Shown here: piece by piece, positions 33,972 through 45,864 of the stretch
How positions within the stretch are numbered: position 1 is the first letter of the stretch
How the letters are laid out: the number at the start of each line of letters is the position of its first letter
From: Calamus simplicifolius
Lineage: Eukaryota; Streptophyta; Magnoliopsida; Arecales; Arecaceae
DNA length: 64,000 nt
Direction: 5' to 3'
Assembly (NCBI GenBank): GCA_900491605.1
Contig: UESW01000071.1
Span: forward strand, 53,460 to 117,459
Made by a program: the position numbers and the translations under genes
The notes under the pieces: model-generated
The model's input: the letters and a program-made list of their open reading frames with translations, nothing else
Databases searched by the model: none
What the model was told of the DNA's origin: nothing

Positions 33972-36900
33972 TCATTCTAATGGATCACAAATCCCTAACT
34001 CTCCTCTAAGATAACAGAATCTTTCTTCACTTAAGGGTTTTGTAAATATATCTGCTAATTGTTCTTCAGTGTTAATATAGTCAAGACAAATTTCATTATT
34101 TGCAATATGTTCTCTTATAAAATGATATCTAATTTCTATGTGTTTAGTTCTAGAATATTGAATTGGATTTTTAGTTAGATTAATTGCACTTGTGTTATCA
34201 CATTTTATAGGTGTCTTATCAAGTGTGATACCATAGTCTTCAAGTTGTCGCTTAATCCATAGGATTTGAGCACAACAACTTCTAGCTGCTACATATTCAG
34301 CTTCAGTAGTTGATAATGCAACTGAATTTTACTTTTTGCTAAACCATGAGATTAAGTTACTTCCTAAGAATTGGCATGCACCACTTGTGCTTTTTCTATC
34401 TAACTTACATCGAGCATAATCAGAATCAGTGTATGCAATCAGATTTAATGTTGAGTCTCTAGAATACCATAAACCTACATTTTTAGTTCCACTTATGTAT
34501 CTTAGTATTCTTTTAACAGCAATTAAGTGTGATTCTTTAGGTTCAGACTGAAATCTAGCACATAAGCAAACAACAAACATTATATCTGGTCTACTTGTAG
34601 TTAAGTAAAGTAGGGATCCGATTATACCTCGATAATATTTCTGATCAACCTTCTTACCTTCTTCATCTTTGTCCAGCTTGCATGAAGGACTCATTGGTGT
34701 TCCGAGGGGTTTAATTGATTCCATACCAAACTTCTTTAAAATTTCTCTTGTGTACTTTGTTTGGTTGATAAAGATTCCCTCTTTGCTTTGTTTGATTTGG
34801 AGTCCAAGGAAGAAGTTGAGTTCTCCCATCATGCTCATTTCAAATTCGCCCTGCATCAACTTAGCAAACTCTTGACATAGAATGTTGTTAGTAGCACCAA
34901 AAATGATATCATCATATATTTGAACTACTAATAAATCCTTACCTTTTCTTTTCAAAAACAATGTTTTATCAACGTTTCCTCTTATAAAATCATTTTCAAT
35001 TAAAAATTTACTTAATCTATCATACCAAGCTCTAGGTGCTTGTTTCAAACCATATAATGCTTTGTGCAATTTAAAAACGTGATTTGAAAATTCGTGATCT
35101 TCAAAACCTGGTGGTTGTTCTACATATACTTCTTCATTTATAAATCCATTTAGAAAAGTACTTTTTACATCCATTTGAAATAAGTTAAAATTCATATGAC
35201 ATGCAAATGCAAGTAATAGTCTAATGGCTTCTAATCTAGCTACAGGTGCAAAGGTTTCATCAAAATCAATACCTTCTTCTTGATTATATCCTTTTGCAAC
35301 TAATCTAGCTTTGTTTCTAATTACTATGTCATTTTCATCTAGTTTATTTCTATATATCCATTTTGATCCTATAACAGAATGATTTTTAGGTCTTTCAACT
35401 AAGGTCCATACATTATTTCTAGTGAATTGATTTAATTCTTCTTGCATTGCTAACATCCAGTTATTATCTTTTTCAGCTTCTTCAATAGTTTTAGGTTCAA
35501 TTTGTGATACAAATGCAAGATGATTGCTAATGTTTCTCATAGATGATCTAGTTCTTATTCCTTGAGATGGATCACCTATAATCAATTCCTTAGGGTGACT
35601 ATAAGCATATCTCCAATCCCTAGTAGATCTACATCATTATGATTAGTGTTAGTATCATCATCCTTAGGTGAATCATTATCTTTAGCGTCTTGTTCTTGAT
35701 CTAAAGATACATCAATATTTAATTTTTCAAGATCTTTCTCAATTAAGTTTGTATCTTCTTCATCATCAAATTTTTCAGAACGAGTTGCTAAAGATTCATC
35801 AAAGACTACATGAATGGATTCTTCAACAACTAAAGTTTTCTTGTTAAATACTCTATATGCTTTACTAGTTGTAGAGTATCCTAAGAATATTCCTTCATCA
35901 GATTTAGCATCAAATTTGCCTAAATTATTTTTACCATTATTGTGAACAAAACATTTACAACCAAATGCATGAAAATATTTAATGTTGGGTTTTCTATCAT
36001 GCCATAATTCATAAGGTGTTTTCTTTAAAATAGGTCTTATTAAAGCTCTATTTAGGATGTAACATGCTGTGTTAATAGCTTCCGCCCAAAAGTATTTCGG
36101 GAGTTTACTTTCACAAAGCATGGTACGGGCCATGTCTTCTAGAGTCCTATTTTTCCTTTCAACTACACCATTTTGTTGTGGGGTCCTAGGTGCAGAAAAG
36201 TTATGATTAATATCATTTTCATTGCAAAAACTTTTAAATAAATGATTTTTAAATTCAGTTCCATGATCACTTCTTAGAGACACTATGGTAGTGTTTTTCT
36301 CATTTGTTACTTTCTTGAAGAATTTCATGAATATCGAGAAAGTCTCATCTTTGTGAGCTAAAAACATTACCCAAGTGAATCTAGAGTAATCATCTACTAT
36401 CACAAGACCATATTTCTTTCCTCCTAGACTTGTAGTTCTAGTTGGTCCAAAAAGGTCCATGTGAAGTAGCTCTAATGGCCTAGAAGTTGAAATAATATTT
36501 TTAGATTTGAAAGAACTTCTTGTTTGTTTTCCAAACTGACATGCATCATATATTTTGTTATTTTTAAAATCTAATTTAGGTAAATCTTTTACTAAATCCA
36601 TTCTAATTAGTTTTGAAATCAGGTGTGTGCTTGCGTGACCTAATCTTCGATGTCACAGCCAACCAATCTCATTCATATTAGCATTATTAGCAACTAAGCA
36701 ATGATTATTAGTAGACAATTTGTCTAAATCAATCATGTATACATTGCCATTTATATTTCCAATAAAAACAATGCTATTATCAATGGGATTAGCTACAGTG
36801 CATAAAGAAGATTCAAAAGATACTTTAAAACCTTTGTCATATAATTGACTTATACAAATTAAGTTATGCTTTAAACCATCAACATAAAGTACATTTTCAA

Positions 36901-37105
36901 TATATGTGGAGGGAGTTATTTGAATGTTACCAAACCCCAAGATTTGGCCTTTGCCATTGTCGCCAAATGTAACAACTCCTCCTTTCTTTTCTTCAAGGGT
37001 GATGAATTCTTCTTTGTCACCCATCATATGTCTTGAGCAGCCACTATCAAGATACCACTTTCTCTTTGATCTCTTGGCCACAAGACATTCCTGCAATGAT
37101 ATCAA
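33972..37105 (-). pseudogene. SIRE pol: protease, integrase, RT, RNase H with disabling mutations
   Basis: Minus-strand order: protease with WYLDSGCSRHM near 37050; GAG-pre-integrase with a TGA stop near 36652, just before HRRLGHAS; integrase core (HMDLFGPTR, VIVDDYSRF, SDHGTEF, NGVVERKNRT) at 36550-36100; a frame change near 35600; RT with FDETFAPVARLEAIR, FQMDVKSTFLNG and LKQAPRAWY at 35480-34990. The RT active-site box near 34915 reads YDD, lacking the usual residue after Tyr because of a 3-nt deletion. RNase H begins YTDSDYA near 34430, has a TAA near 34327, and continues in frame to TGA at 33972. Gag and pol are in different frames, as in many SIRE elements. Confidence 0.88.
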
Positions 37106-38763
37106 ACTTTATGTTTAGGTACCCAAGCTTTCTTGGGTCCTTCATGGTTAGTACCAACAAATATTATTCCTTTCGGAACCCATATTTTCTTTCCTTTAAC
37201 ATTTAAGTTTTTATTAGGTTTTAGAATTTTACATTCATAAGATTTATGTCCTGTTTGATTACATTTAAAGCATGTAAAATTACTTTGGCCAGCACGCATA
37301 AAAATATTTTTTAATGATTTTTGTTTTCTTAAAGTGTTATATCCTAATCCGGCTTTGTTAAAAACTGCTTTTTGACTATTTAACAACATGTCTAATTTAG
37401 TTGAACTTAATGTAAACTTATCAACTATGTTCTTATGTTTTTCAACCTCTTTCCTTAGTTTATCATTTTCATTAGAGATTGATTCTTTTTCTTTTATTAA
37501 AATTTCATTTTCAGATTTAAGTTTCTTAACTTCATTATTAAGATTTTTCTTTTCTTTAATGAAAGTTAAGTTTTCATTTTTCAAAATCTTGTATTTCTTT
37601 TTCAAAACCATGAAATCTCCAACAAGTTCATTAAAACCATCAAAAAGTTCATCAAAAGCAAATTCATCGCAAGGGTTGTCGGAACTTACCTCATCATTGT
37701 CGTCCGCCATGAAACATACGTTGACGATTTCCTTTTGTTCTTCTTCTTCGGAAGAAGATTCCTCGCTGTCACTCCATGTCGCCACATAAGCCTTCTTTTT
37801 CTTTTTGTAGGCTTTCTTCAATTTTGGACATTCATTCCTAAAGTGCCCCGGTTTATTACACTCATAACAAGTCAAGGGGTCTTTCTCTTTTTCTTTGTCC
37901 TTGTACTTATTTTTATCCTTTTCTCCTTCCCACTTAGCTCCAAATTTTTTCTTGTGGAAGGGTTTCTTTCTCCTCATGAATCTTTTAAATTTCTTTGCTA
38001 AGAGAGCAGTCTCTTCATCATTATCATCATCATCATCACTGCTGCTCTCTTCTTCTTTTGCAGCTTTGAGGGCAATAACTTTCTTTTTCTTTGTGTCCTC
38101 CTCTACATGCTGCCTCATAGTCAGCTCATGGGTCATAAGAGATCCTAGAAGCTCCTCTAAGGGTAAGGTGTTGAGGTCCTTAGCTTTTTGGATTGCAGTC
38201 ATTTTTGCTTCCCATGATCTTGGTAATGACCTAAGAATTTTTCGAACAAGTTCAGAGTTAGTATATGTCTTACCAAGACTTTTCAAACCATTTATAATAT
38301 CTGTGAATATAGTGTACATGCATGCAATGGTTTCAGATTGTTCCATGCTAAATAATTCATATTTATGAACAAGAATATTAATTTTAGATTCTTTTACTTG
38401 ATTGGTACCCTCATGGGTAACCTCTAATCTATCCCAAATCTCCTTTGCGGAATTACATGTGGAGATTCTATTAAACTCATTAGCATCTAAGGAGCAATAT
38501 AAGACATTCATGGCTTTAGCGTTAAGCTGTGCCATTTTTCTATCATTATTATTCCAGTCCCTTTCGGGCTTAGGAACAATAGTGCCATCTATAACATGTG
38601 TGGGTGTACTAGGTCCATTGATTATAACACCCCAAAGCTCATAATCAGAAGCTTGAATGAATATCCTCATTCTAGCTTTCCAATATGAATAATTTGAACC
38701 ATTAAACAGTGGAGGTCTATTCGTAGAATGACCTTCAGCAAATGATCCAACTTGTGTTGCCAT
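37102..38763 (-). CDS. SIRE gag, 553 aa, open
   Basis: An intact ORF runs from the ATG at 38763 to a TGA at 37102, about 60 bp inside the primer site. Residues 1-200 are the copia-type gag (NYSYWKARMRIFI, LRSLPRSWEAKMTAIQKAKD). An acidic/Lys-rich segment is followed by the zinc knuckle CYECNKPGHFRNEC, a long coiled-coil-like Lys/Glu/Asn region (about residues 370-460), and a second knuckle CFKCNQTGHKSYEC. It forms the nucleocapsid in family members. This is the only undamaged protein of the element and could in principle package RNA if expressed. Confidence 0.85.
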   Translation of the reverse strand: MATQVGSFAEGHSTNRPPLFNGSNYSYWKARMRIFIQASDYELWGVIINGPSTPTHVIDGTIVPKPERDWNNNDRKMAQLNAKAMNVLYCSLDANEFNRISTCNSAKEIWDRLEVTHEGTNQVKESKINILVHKYELFSMEQSETIACMYTIFTDIINGLKSLGKTYTNSELVRKILRSLPRSWEAKMTAIQKAKDLNTLPLEELLGSLMTHELTMRQHVEEDTKKKKVIALKAAKEEESSSDDDDDNDEETALLAKKFKRFMRRKKPFHKKKFGAKWEGEKDKNKYKDKEKEKDPLTCYECNKPGHFRNECPKLKKAYKKKKKAYVATWSDSEESSSEEEEQKEIVNVCFMADDNDEVSSDNPCDEFAFDELFDGFNELVGDFMVLKKKYKILKNENLTFIKEKKNLNNEVKKLKSENEILIKEKESISNENDKLRKEVEKHKNIVDKFTLSSTKLDMLLNSQKAVFNKAGLGYNTLRKQKSLKNIFMRAGQSNFTCFKCNQTGHKSYECKILKPNKNLNVKGKKIWVPKGIIFVGTNHEGPKKAWVPKHKV

Positions 38764-38804
38764 TTGGAACTTTAGCTCTTGATCGTGTGATCAAAATCTA
38801 ATGA

Positions 38805-38824
38805 GCACTAGCTCTGATACCAAT
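38805..38824 (-). promoter_or_regulatory. SIRE primer-binding site
   Basis: Directly inside the 5' LTR, the minus strand reads TTGGTATCAGAGCTAGTGC, a match to the 3' end of initiator-Met tRNA. Confidence 0.85.
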
Positions 38825-40510
38825 TGTTGGCCCAGATGACAACCCAAGAGGGGGGGGGGGTGAATTGGGTTCTTAAAAAATTAGCCTTTTAAAAATGTTT
38901 GCTTAATAAGAATGAAGGCAATAGCAATGCAAATACCAAGTGCAGTGAATAAAACAGAGATACAGAAAGAGTCAATGAAAGCACGGCAAACACAAAGAGT
39001 TTATAGTGGTTCGGTGTATCCAACACCTACGTCCACTCCCAAGATTCACTTGGGTCCACACTATAATCACCCTAGATTACAGCAGAGTTATTTTACAAGC
39101 TCACAACTCAAACTTGTTGTTTTCCCGGGCGCACAATGAACCCAGCTGATTTTCAAGGGCTCACCAGCACAAAAACTCTAACCCAAGCTTAACCAAGCTT
39201 GAACCGAGGTAAGACTACCTCAACTAGTTCAATCCCCCAGATTGAACTAGACACAAAGAATAATAGTATGGTTTTTCAGTTACAATGCTCCTCAATGAGC
39301 AGATAAACAAATGTAAGAATAAAGTTTAGAAAAGCCTGATTTGCAGTTGGTTGGCTTTGAGCTTTTCTTCTTTTCCTCTTTTCCTCAACTCTTTTGAAGT
39401 GTAGAATCTGGCCTCAGCTTGGATTCTTCACGGAATGTATGTTGGAGTTGATTTGAGCTTTTCCTCTTCTCTTTGAGTGTTGAAAATCACTTGAAATGCT
39501 CTTGAATAGCTCTTGGATTTTCTTCTGAAGCTTCCTTGGATTGTTGAGCTTGAACACAGAAGGAGCTTCCTTGGATTTCACACTCTTTCTTTCACTCTAT
39601 TTTAAATCACGGATTTTTTCAAATGATGCTCTGTTTTTCCAATTTTTCTTTTCTTTTCTTTTGAAATGAATATCTCTCTGTTTGTATATTTTTGATTTGA
39701 AAACAGCTTCTCTATTTATAGATTCTGCAAAAATATAGCCGTTAGAAACAAAGAAAAATAGCCGTTAATCAAAAATCTTACCGTTGACGCTGAGTTGGCA
39801 TTCGAAAAAATTTTACCCAGATTTGCTGGAGTCGACTCATACTTTTCCCGAGTCAGCTTGAGGTCGTGATACTAAAAATAGAAATGTTCAGAAAGTTAAA
39901 GGATCGACTCATCAAAAGTAAAGTGTCGACTCCTGAAAGTCGGGGGTCGACTCAAGAAAAGTTGGGGTCGACTCGCGAAATGCTCAGAAAAACACACCTC
40001 TGGTGTCTGAGCGGAGTCGACTCGCACAGTCATGGAGTCGGCTCGACAGAATCGGGGGTCGACTCGAGAAATTACGAGGGTCGACTCGAGACAGACAGTC
40101 ATTTCTGTACTCTGAGGGGAGTCGACTCTGAAACTCAAGAGTCGGCTCCGGAACGTATCAAAAATCAGAAAGTTTTCTGATTGACTTTAAATTCATTCCA
40201 GATTCATTTTAAATCATTATTTTGACTTGAATATAATAAAATTGACATTAAGAATCAATTCAAGAAATGTTCCAAAAACTCATTGATTATTATATGAAGT
40301 ATAAAATTTCTTTTTGAAAGCTTAAACAAGAAGCTTGAAGTTACTTTCAAATTGATTAAAGTTATTCTTTAACATTCTCATTCATTGTTCTGAATAAATT
40401 CATTGCTCATGTAAATAAACTCATTACATCTTTTAATATACTCATGACTTTTGGTAATCATCAAAATCAATAAGATTGGCGCATATAATTTTTCAACAAA
40501 CTCCCCAACA
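38825..40510 (-). repeat. SIRE 5' LTR (right)
   Basis: 1,686 bp, with the same G-run near 38850 and the same GAGTCGACTC cluster at 39830-40150 as the left LTR. Confidence 0.9.
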
Positions 40511-41341
40511 GTTAAGGAGGGCCGTTGAGGAAGGCCGCGGAGGAAGAGGCCACTTAGGACTTCCTCCGCTGTCTCTTTCTCTTCGGTGACTTGACATTGA
40601 ATGCTCTATTCTATTGAATGCCCTCTAATAAATGTCTTGGAGCGAGGGCCTTTATAAGTCCTATAAATGCCTCGGCACATAAATGCCGTTGAGAAGGCCG
40701 TCGAGGAAGAGGCCGCTTAGAATTGTTGTGAGGAGGGGGCCGCTTAAGATGAAAGGCCGCCTAGAATTATTATTGTGAAGAGGGGGCCGCTTAAGATGAA
40801 AGGCCGCCTAAGATTATTGTGAGGAGGGGGCCGCTTAAGATGAAAGGCCGCCTATAATTATTGTGAGGAGGGGGCCGCTCAAGATGAAAGGCCGCCTAAG
40901 ATTATTGTGAGGAGGGGGCCGCTTAAGATGAAAGGCCGCCTAGAATCATTGTGAGGAGGGGGCCGCTTAAGATGAAAGGCCGCCTAAGATTGTTAAGGAA
41001 GGCCGTTGAGGAATAGGCCGCAGGATTTCCTTTTGGTTCTGTATCATTAAACGCTGCCCATTGATTTACCTATAGGACATTAATGACAAAAAGGCGGTCA
41101 TATCACATAGCTATTTTTCCTACTTGTTCTCTCTCTTCATTATGACGGTGCTTATTTCAACAGGAAGCAAAGCTGTGAACGGAATTAAATGCCCGCTGCG
41201 CCTTTGAAGAAAAATCCAATAGGCCAGCGAGGCCGCCTAGGAACTAAGCCACTTAGGAAGGCCGCCGAAGATGGCCGCCTAGAAAAATTGTTTAAAAATT
41301 TCTGTTTTTATTACCCATGGGCCTATTAACTTGTCCTATCA

Positions 41342-41908
41342 GATGCCCCCTACACTCCTTGAGCTTGTAGGTCCTGCACTAACCGAGCTGAAGGAGTGTA
41401 AAAAATTTTTTAAGTAATATTGGGGGTAGGTTTATTACCTTGTGCCCGCCACTTAAAGCAGTGTATGCCCAATTTTTTGGGGGGGGAGACGCTCGTCAAC
41501 TAGTTGGCAAGGCAAAAATTGAGCTAATGGAGCTGCACTAACGCAGGCTGAGAGATAGAGCCAACGAGGCTGCAATAAAACCGTTGAGGTCGATAGAGCC
41601 GATGAGGCAGAGCGGTAGAGCCGCTAAGGCTATAATAATTCCGCTAAGGTCGTAACGATGCCGCTGGGACAGAGGGATAGAGTCACTAAGGCTGTGATAG
41701 AGCTGTTGAGGTTGATAGATAGAGCTGGTGCTGATTCCAAAAGCATTAGGTGCCAAGCTGGCCTTGGGCCTTGGCTCGGGACCGCCTAGAATCCAAGTTT
41801 AAACCTTCGAGAATTTCTTATGCTGGCTCAGGGCATCCATGCCCTTTTTGGGTTATATGTTGAGGCCATTCGAAGCCAGCCCAAGGGGCGGCTGGGGCCT
41901 AACATAAC
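41342..41908. other. Inner spacer of non-autonomous Tat-like element
   Basis: The first ~20 bases, read on the minus strand, are the polypurine tract. 41540-41740 is a degenerate repeat of GCTGAGGTCGATAGAGCCG-like units. No gene. Confidence 0.6.
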
Positions 41909-43420
41909 TGTGGCCGCCTAGGACCAGCCCGAGGGCCTGGCTAGGGGCCTAAACATAACTGTGGCTGCCCAGGACCAGCCCGAGGGCCGGCTGGGGGCCT
42001 GACATAGCTGTGGCCGCCTAGGACCAGCCCGAGGGCCGGCTAGGGGCCTAACATAACTGTGGCCGCCCAAGACCAGCCCGAGGGCCGGCTGGGGGCCTGA
42101 CATAGCTGTGGCCGCCTAGGACCAGCCCGAGGGCCGGCTAGGGGCCTAACATAACTATGGTCGCCCAGGACCAGCCCGAGGGCCGGCTGGGGGCATGACA
42201 TAGCTGTGGCCGCCTAGGACCAGCCCGAGGGCCGGCTGGGGGCATGACATAGCTATGGCCGCCTAGGACCAGTCCGAGGGCCGGCAGGGGCCTAACATAG
42301 CTGTGGCCGCCCAGGACCAGCCCAAGGGCCGGCTGGGGGCCTAACATACTTGTGGTCGCCTAGGACCAGCCCGAGGGCCGGTTAGGGGCCTAACATACTT
42401 GTGGCCGCAGACCAGCTCGAGGGCCGGCTAGGGGCCTAACATACTTGTGGCCGCCTAGGACCAGCCCGAGGGCCGGCTAGGGGCCTAACATACTTGTGGC
42501 CGCCTAGGACCAGTCCGAGGGCCGGCTAGGGGCCTAACATATTTGTGGCCGCCTAGGACCAGCTCGAGGGCCGGCTAGGGGCCTAACATAACTGTGGCCA
42601 CCCAAGACCAGCCCGAGGGCCGGCTAGGGGCCTAACATACTTGTGGCCGCCTAGGACCAGCTCGAGGGCCGGCTAGGGGCCTAGCATACTTGTGGCCGCC
42701 TAGGACCAGCTCGAGGGCCAGCTAGGGGCCTAACATACTTGTGGCCGCCTAGGACCAGCTCGAGGGCCGGCTAGGGGCCTAACATACTTGTGGCCGCCTA
42801 GGACCAGCCCGAGGGCCGGCTAGGGGCCTAACATACTTATGGCCGCCTAGGACCAGCTCGAGGGCCGCTAGGGGCCTAACATACTTGTGGCCGCCTAGGA
42901 CCAGCTCGAGGGCCGGCTAGGGGCCTAACATACTTGTGGCCGCCTAGGACCAGCTCGAGGGCCGGCTAGGGGCCTAACATACTTGTGGCCGCCTAGGACC
43001 AGCCGAGGGCCGGCTAGGGGCCTAACATATTGTGGCCGCCTAGGACCAGCTCGAGGGCCGGCTAGGGGCCTAACATAACTGTGGCCGCCCAGGACCAGCC
43101 CGAGGGCCGGCTAGGGCCTAACATACTTGTGGCCGCCTAGGACCAGCTCGAGGGCCGGCTAGGGGCCTAACATACTTGTGGCTGTCTAGGACCAGCTCGA
43201 GGGCCGGCTAGGGGCCTAACATACTTGTGGCCGCCTAGGACCAGCTCGAGGGCCGGCTAGGGGCCTAACATACTTGTGGCCGCTTAGGACCAGCTCGAGG
43301 GCCGGCTAGGGGCCTAACATACTTGTGGCCGCCTAGGACCAGCTCGAGGGCCGGCTAGGGGCCTAACATACTTGTGGCCGCCTAGGACCAGCCCGAGGGC
43401 CAGCTAAGGGCTTTACATAG
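41909..43420. repeat. 49-bp tandem array, ~30 copies
   Basis: The unit is GGCCGCCTAGGACCAGCTCG followed by AGGGCCGGCTAGGGGCCTAA and CATACTTGT. Copies are highly similar, with point changes and small indels. The unit holds the palindromes CCTAGG, CTCGAG and GCCGGC. Such arrays are known seeds of satellite DNA in Tat-type elements. Confidence 0.95.
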
Positions 43421-43484
43421 AGCTGATGGAGCTACACTGATGTCGCTGAGGATGAGAGATAGAGCCAACGAGGCTGCAATAAAA

Positions 43485-43925
43485 CTGTTGAGGGCCTTTT
43501 GAACCCCGAAGGGCGACCTGAGGGTGCTTGGACCAGGCTCAGGTTCCTTTTGGACCCCGAAGGGTGACCCGAGAGTCGCTGTGATGGGACCATGCTCGGG
43601 AGCCTTTAACCCCGGAGGGTGACCTGAGGGTGCTTGGACCAGGCTCATGTTCTTTTTGAACCCCGAAGGGTGACCCGAGAGTCGCTGTAATGGGACCATG
43701 CTCGGGAGCCTTTAACTCCGGAGGGTGACCTGAGGGTGCTTGGACCAGGCTCAGGTTCCTTTTGAACCCCGAAGGGTGACCCGAGAGTCACTGTGATGGG
43801 ACCATGCTCGGGAGCCTTTAACCCCGAGGGTGACCTGAGGGTGCTTGGATCAGGCTCAGGTTCCTTTTGAACCCGAAGGGTGACCCGAGAGTCGCTGTGA
43901 TGGGACCATGCTCGGGAGCCTTTTA
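43485..43925. repeat. ~107-bp tandem repeat, ~4 copies
   Basis: The unit contains GAACCCCGAAGGGTGACCCG and ATGGGACCATGCTCGGGAGC, alternating with a related GGAGGGTGACCTGAGGGTGC half. The half-units look like an older internal duplication. Confidence 0.85.
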
Positions 43926-45149
43926 TTGATGGAGCGAAAATAAAACCGCCTCGGGGGTTTCTTGGCCGGCCCGGGGTGTCTATGATCTCGGGACCACTAA
44001 AGTTATTTTGAAAATATTTCGGGGGTCGCTCGGCCAGTCCGGGAGTTTGACTCGGAGCCGCCGAGACCATAGGACTTGAACCTCCTCGGAGGTTTCTCAC
44101 ACCGATCCGGGGGTGTCCTTATGATCGCGGGGGTACCGAAAAACTACCTCGGCGGTCGCTTGGCTGGCTCGAGTGATTTTTTGAGAAATTGAATGAAAAA
44201 ACTTCTTCTTTATTATTATTTTTTTTTTTGTATAGCATGGCCACAGGGGTTTAGCTCAGGGCCACTTAGGACACAGGGCTTGAACCTCCGGAGGTTTCTT
44301 GTGTCGGTCCGGGGTGTCTGTATCCCTTGGGGCGCTGAGGGGTTAGAAAGTCAAATAAAAAGAAATATGCTGGATTATATGAAAAGAAACTTTGTTCTCA
44401 GAGTGGGGCATACTTAGCTTTCAAGGCTTTTTGCCTTTGCATTGTGTTTGGTGTCGATTAAGGGCTTGGGAGCTTTTCTTTTGGAGAAATTGGTCCCCTG
44501 CTGCTGACCTGGGTACTTCAGCCCGCTAGTGGTCTATCCTCGCTTGGGCGTCATCACTTGTCCATTGCTGAGGATGCTAACTCTTCCCTCGTCAGATGTC
44601 CACCAGCATCATTTAATATATGAGGGTTTTTTTTTTTTTGGATACTCTCCCTATTAGTTTCTTCTGCCGCAGTCACAGTATTGGAATCTAGCGACTTTTG
44701 GTTTCAGATTCTTGGTTTTTTGAAGTGGTGGAGAAGTTGCAAAGACCTTTTTCCGAAATCTGGTTTCCCTCCCCAAGTAACTGGGAACAATCCTCAGAAG
44801 CCTTCAATTGCTCAAAATCTTCTTCGACGTTATGCATGTAAGGGAAATCCTTTGCAAGCTCTCCCACCTCCTCCACAAGCTTGTGTTTACGTACACTTGA
44901 TTTGAGCTCATCCCGCTTTCGATCCAGAGGCTTACGTCCTGACTCCTCTTTCATAGCTTTTCGCCCTTGCGTAGTGTTTTTCCTTTGAAGGAATTGGTCA
45001 CCCTCAGTGCTGAAGTCTGAGAGCAGCTGGAACCGAATCTGCAAGAGGGCTCAGGCTCGGTTTGGCTCTTGGGTGCAATAGACAAGAAGAGAGAGGAACA
45101 GAGAGGGTTTTGGTAGAGTCAGTAGTCGAAGCCTTTTATCTTCATCTTT
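43926..45149. other. Non-coding interior of Tat-like element
   Basis: GC-rich degenerate repeats (CTCGGGGGTTTCTTGGCCGG-type) to about 44350, then unassigned sequence. A minus-strand frame at 45044-44688 is Lys/Glu-rich and without recognisable domain; it may be gag-derived. No pol sequence is seen. Confidence 0.5.
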
Positions 45150-45780
45150 CACCTTGCATTAATTGCATCAACACCTCTTGGCCTACTACCACCAGAAATT
45201 AAAATGCCTACAAATGCTTGGAGTGACGGGGTATGGATAATGTCCCAAGTTCGCCCCTTTTTGAAAATTATTCTTTTGATCATGTTGCAATCTACCTCTG
45301 ACTGATTGTTGAACCTTTGACTAAGTTCTTCCAGCCGCCAGTGTTGTTCATCCAGATGCCTCCTCATCCCATGATTAAGGTCCTCTCAAGATGACTCAGG
45401 AGATGAGAAGAAGAAAGGAGACCGCAGTCTCTTGAAAGCTTCGCAGTGGCGGTGCTTAGATGAAGCTTGATGGCGATAAGCTTCTCTATAAGGAGATTTT
45501 CCGTAGGTGAATCTCTGACTAACTGGTGCAGCTATCACGAGCGATGTGAGAAGCTTGGGCTGCTGCTGAATGGCCACCGAGCGTTGCTTCTACGGCTTAT
45601 GAACTGCTGCATTCAAGGCTTGAACTTGTTGATTGAGGATGGCCAGTTGGTTAATTAGAGCAGCTGAGGCTGGTGGTGAAGGAAGAGCAGAGAGAGTGGT
45701 CCTCTGCTGCTCAGTATGATGTGAATGCCCCCCGGCATGATTGGTGAGGACCTTCAGTATGCGCATCGCCACCATGGCTA
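45150..45780 (-). pseudogene. Gag N-terminal vestige of Tat-like element
   Basis: From the ATG near 45778 the minus strand reads MAMVAMRILK and then ALINQLAILNQQVQALNAAV. This resembles the LVQQVQALTHLV segment in the gag of the 4420-20035 element, at the same distance from the primer site. Stops and frame changes follow (RRHLDEQHWRLEELSQRF near 45365). No capsid or zinc-finger region survives. Confidence 0.5.
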
Positions 45781-45864
45781 TATTAAAGGGGACAAAGGCT
45801 TATAGATCAGGAAGACAGAGCTTTCTTTCCTGCAGTGCGTGCCCCCCTTCCTGGCGCGCCAATC

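Larger units (their letters stand above)
29952..40510 (-). mobile_element. Ty1/copia SIRE-lineage retrotransposon, 10.6 kb
   Basis: LTRs at 29952-31635 and 38825-40510 start TGTTGGCCCAG and end CCCCAACA. A perfect GTTAA duplication is present (29947-29951, 40511-40515). The primer site TGGTATCAGAGC adjoins the right LTR on the minus strand, and the purine tract AAAAAGGGGGAGATT adjoins the left. The order gag, protease, integrase, RT, RNase H is copia-type. The long gag with two zinc knuckles, the AAAGGGGGAGATTGTTG boundary and an extra ORF after RNase H fit the SIRE/Maximus lineage. Pol carries several disabling changes, so this copy is probably inactive. Confidence 0.92.
28733..41341 (-). 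repeat. 3' LTR of non-autonomous Tat-like element, interrupted by SIRE
   Basis: About 2,045 bp of LTR sequence (28733-29951 and 40516-41341) around the SIRE insertion. Near 40735-41000 it has about six units of a 44-bp GGCCGCTTAAGATGAAAGG repeat. Confidence 0.9.

Noticed and set aside
37388..38368. Plus-strand Ser/Phe/Leu-rich frames opposite the SIRE gag
   Set aside because: Shadows of the Lys/Glu-rich gag frame on the other strand.
41909..43420. CRISPR-like regular array
   Set aside because: Units are contiguous with no unique spacers, inside a plant LTR element. It is a simple tandem repeat.
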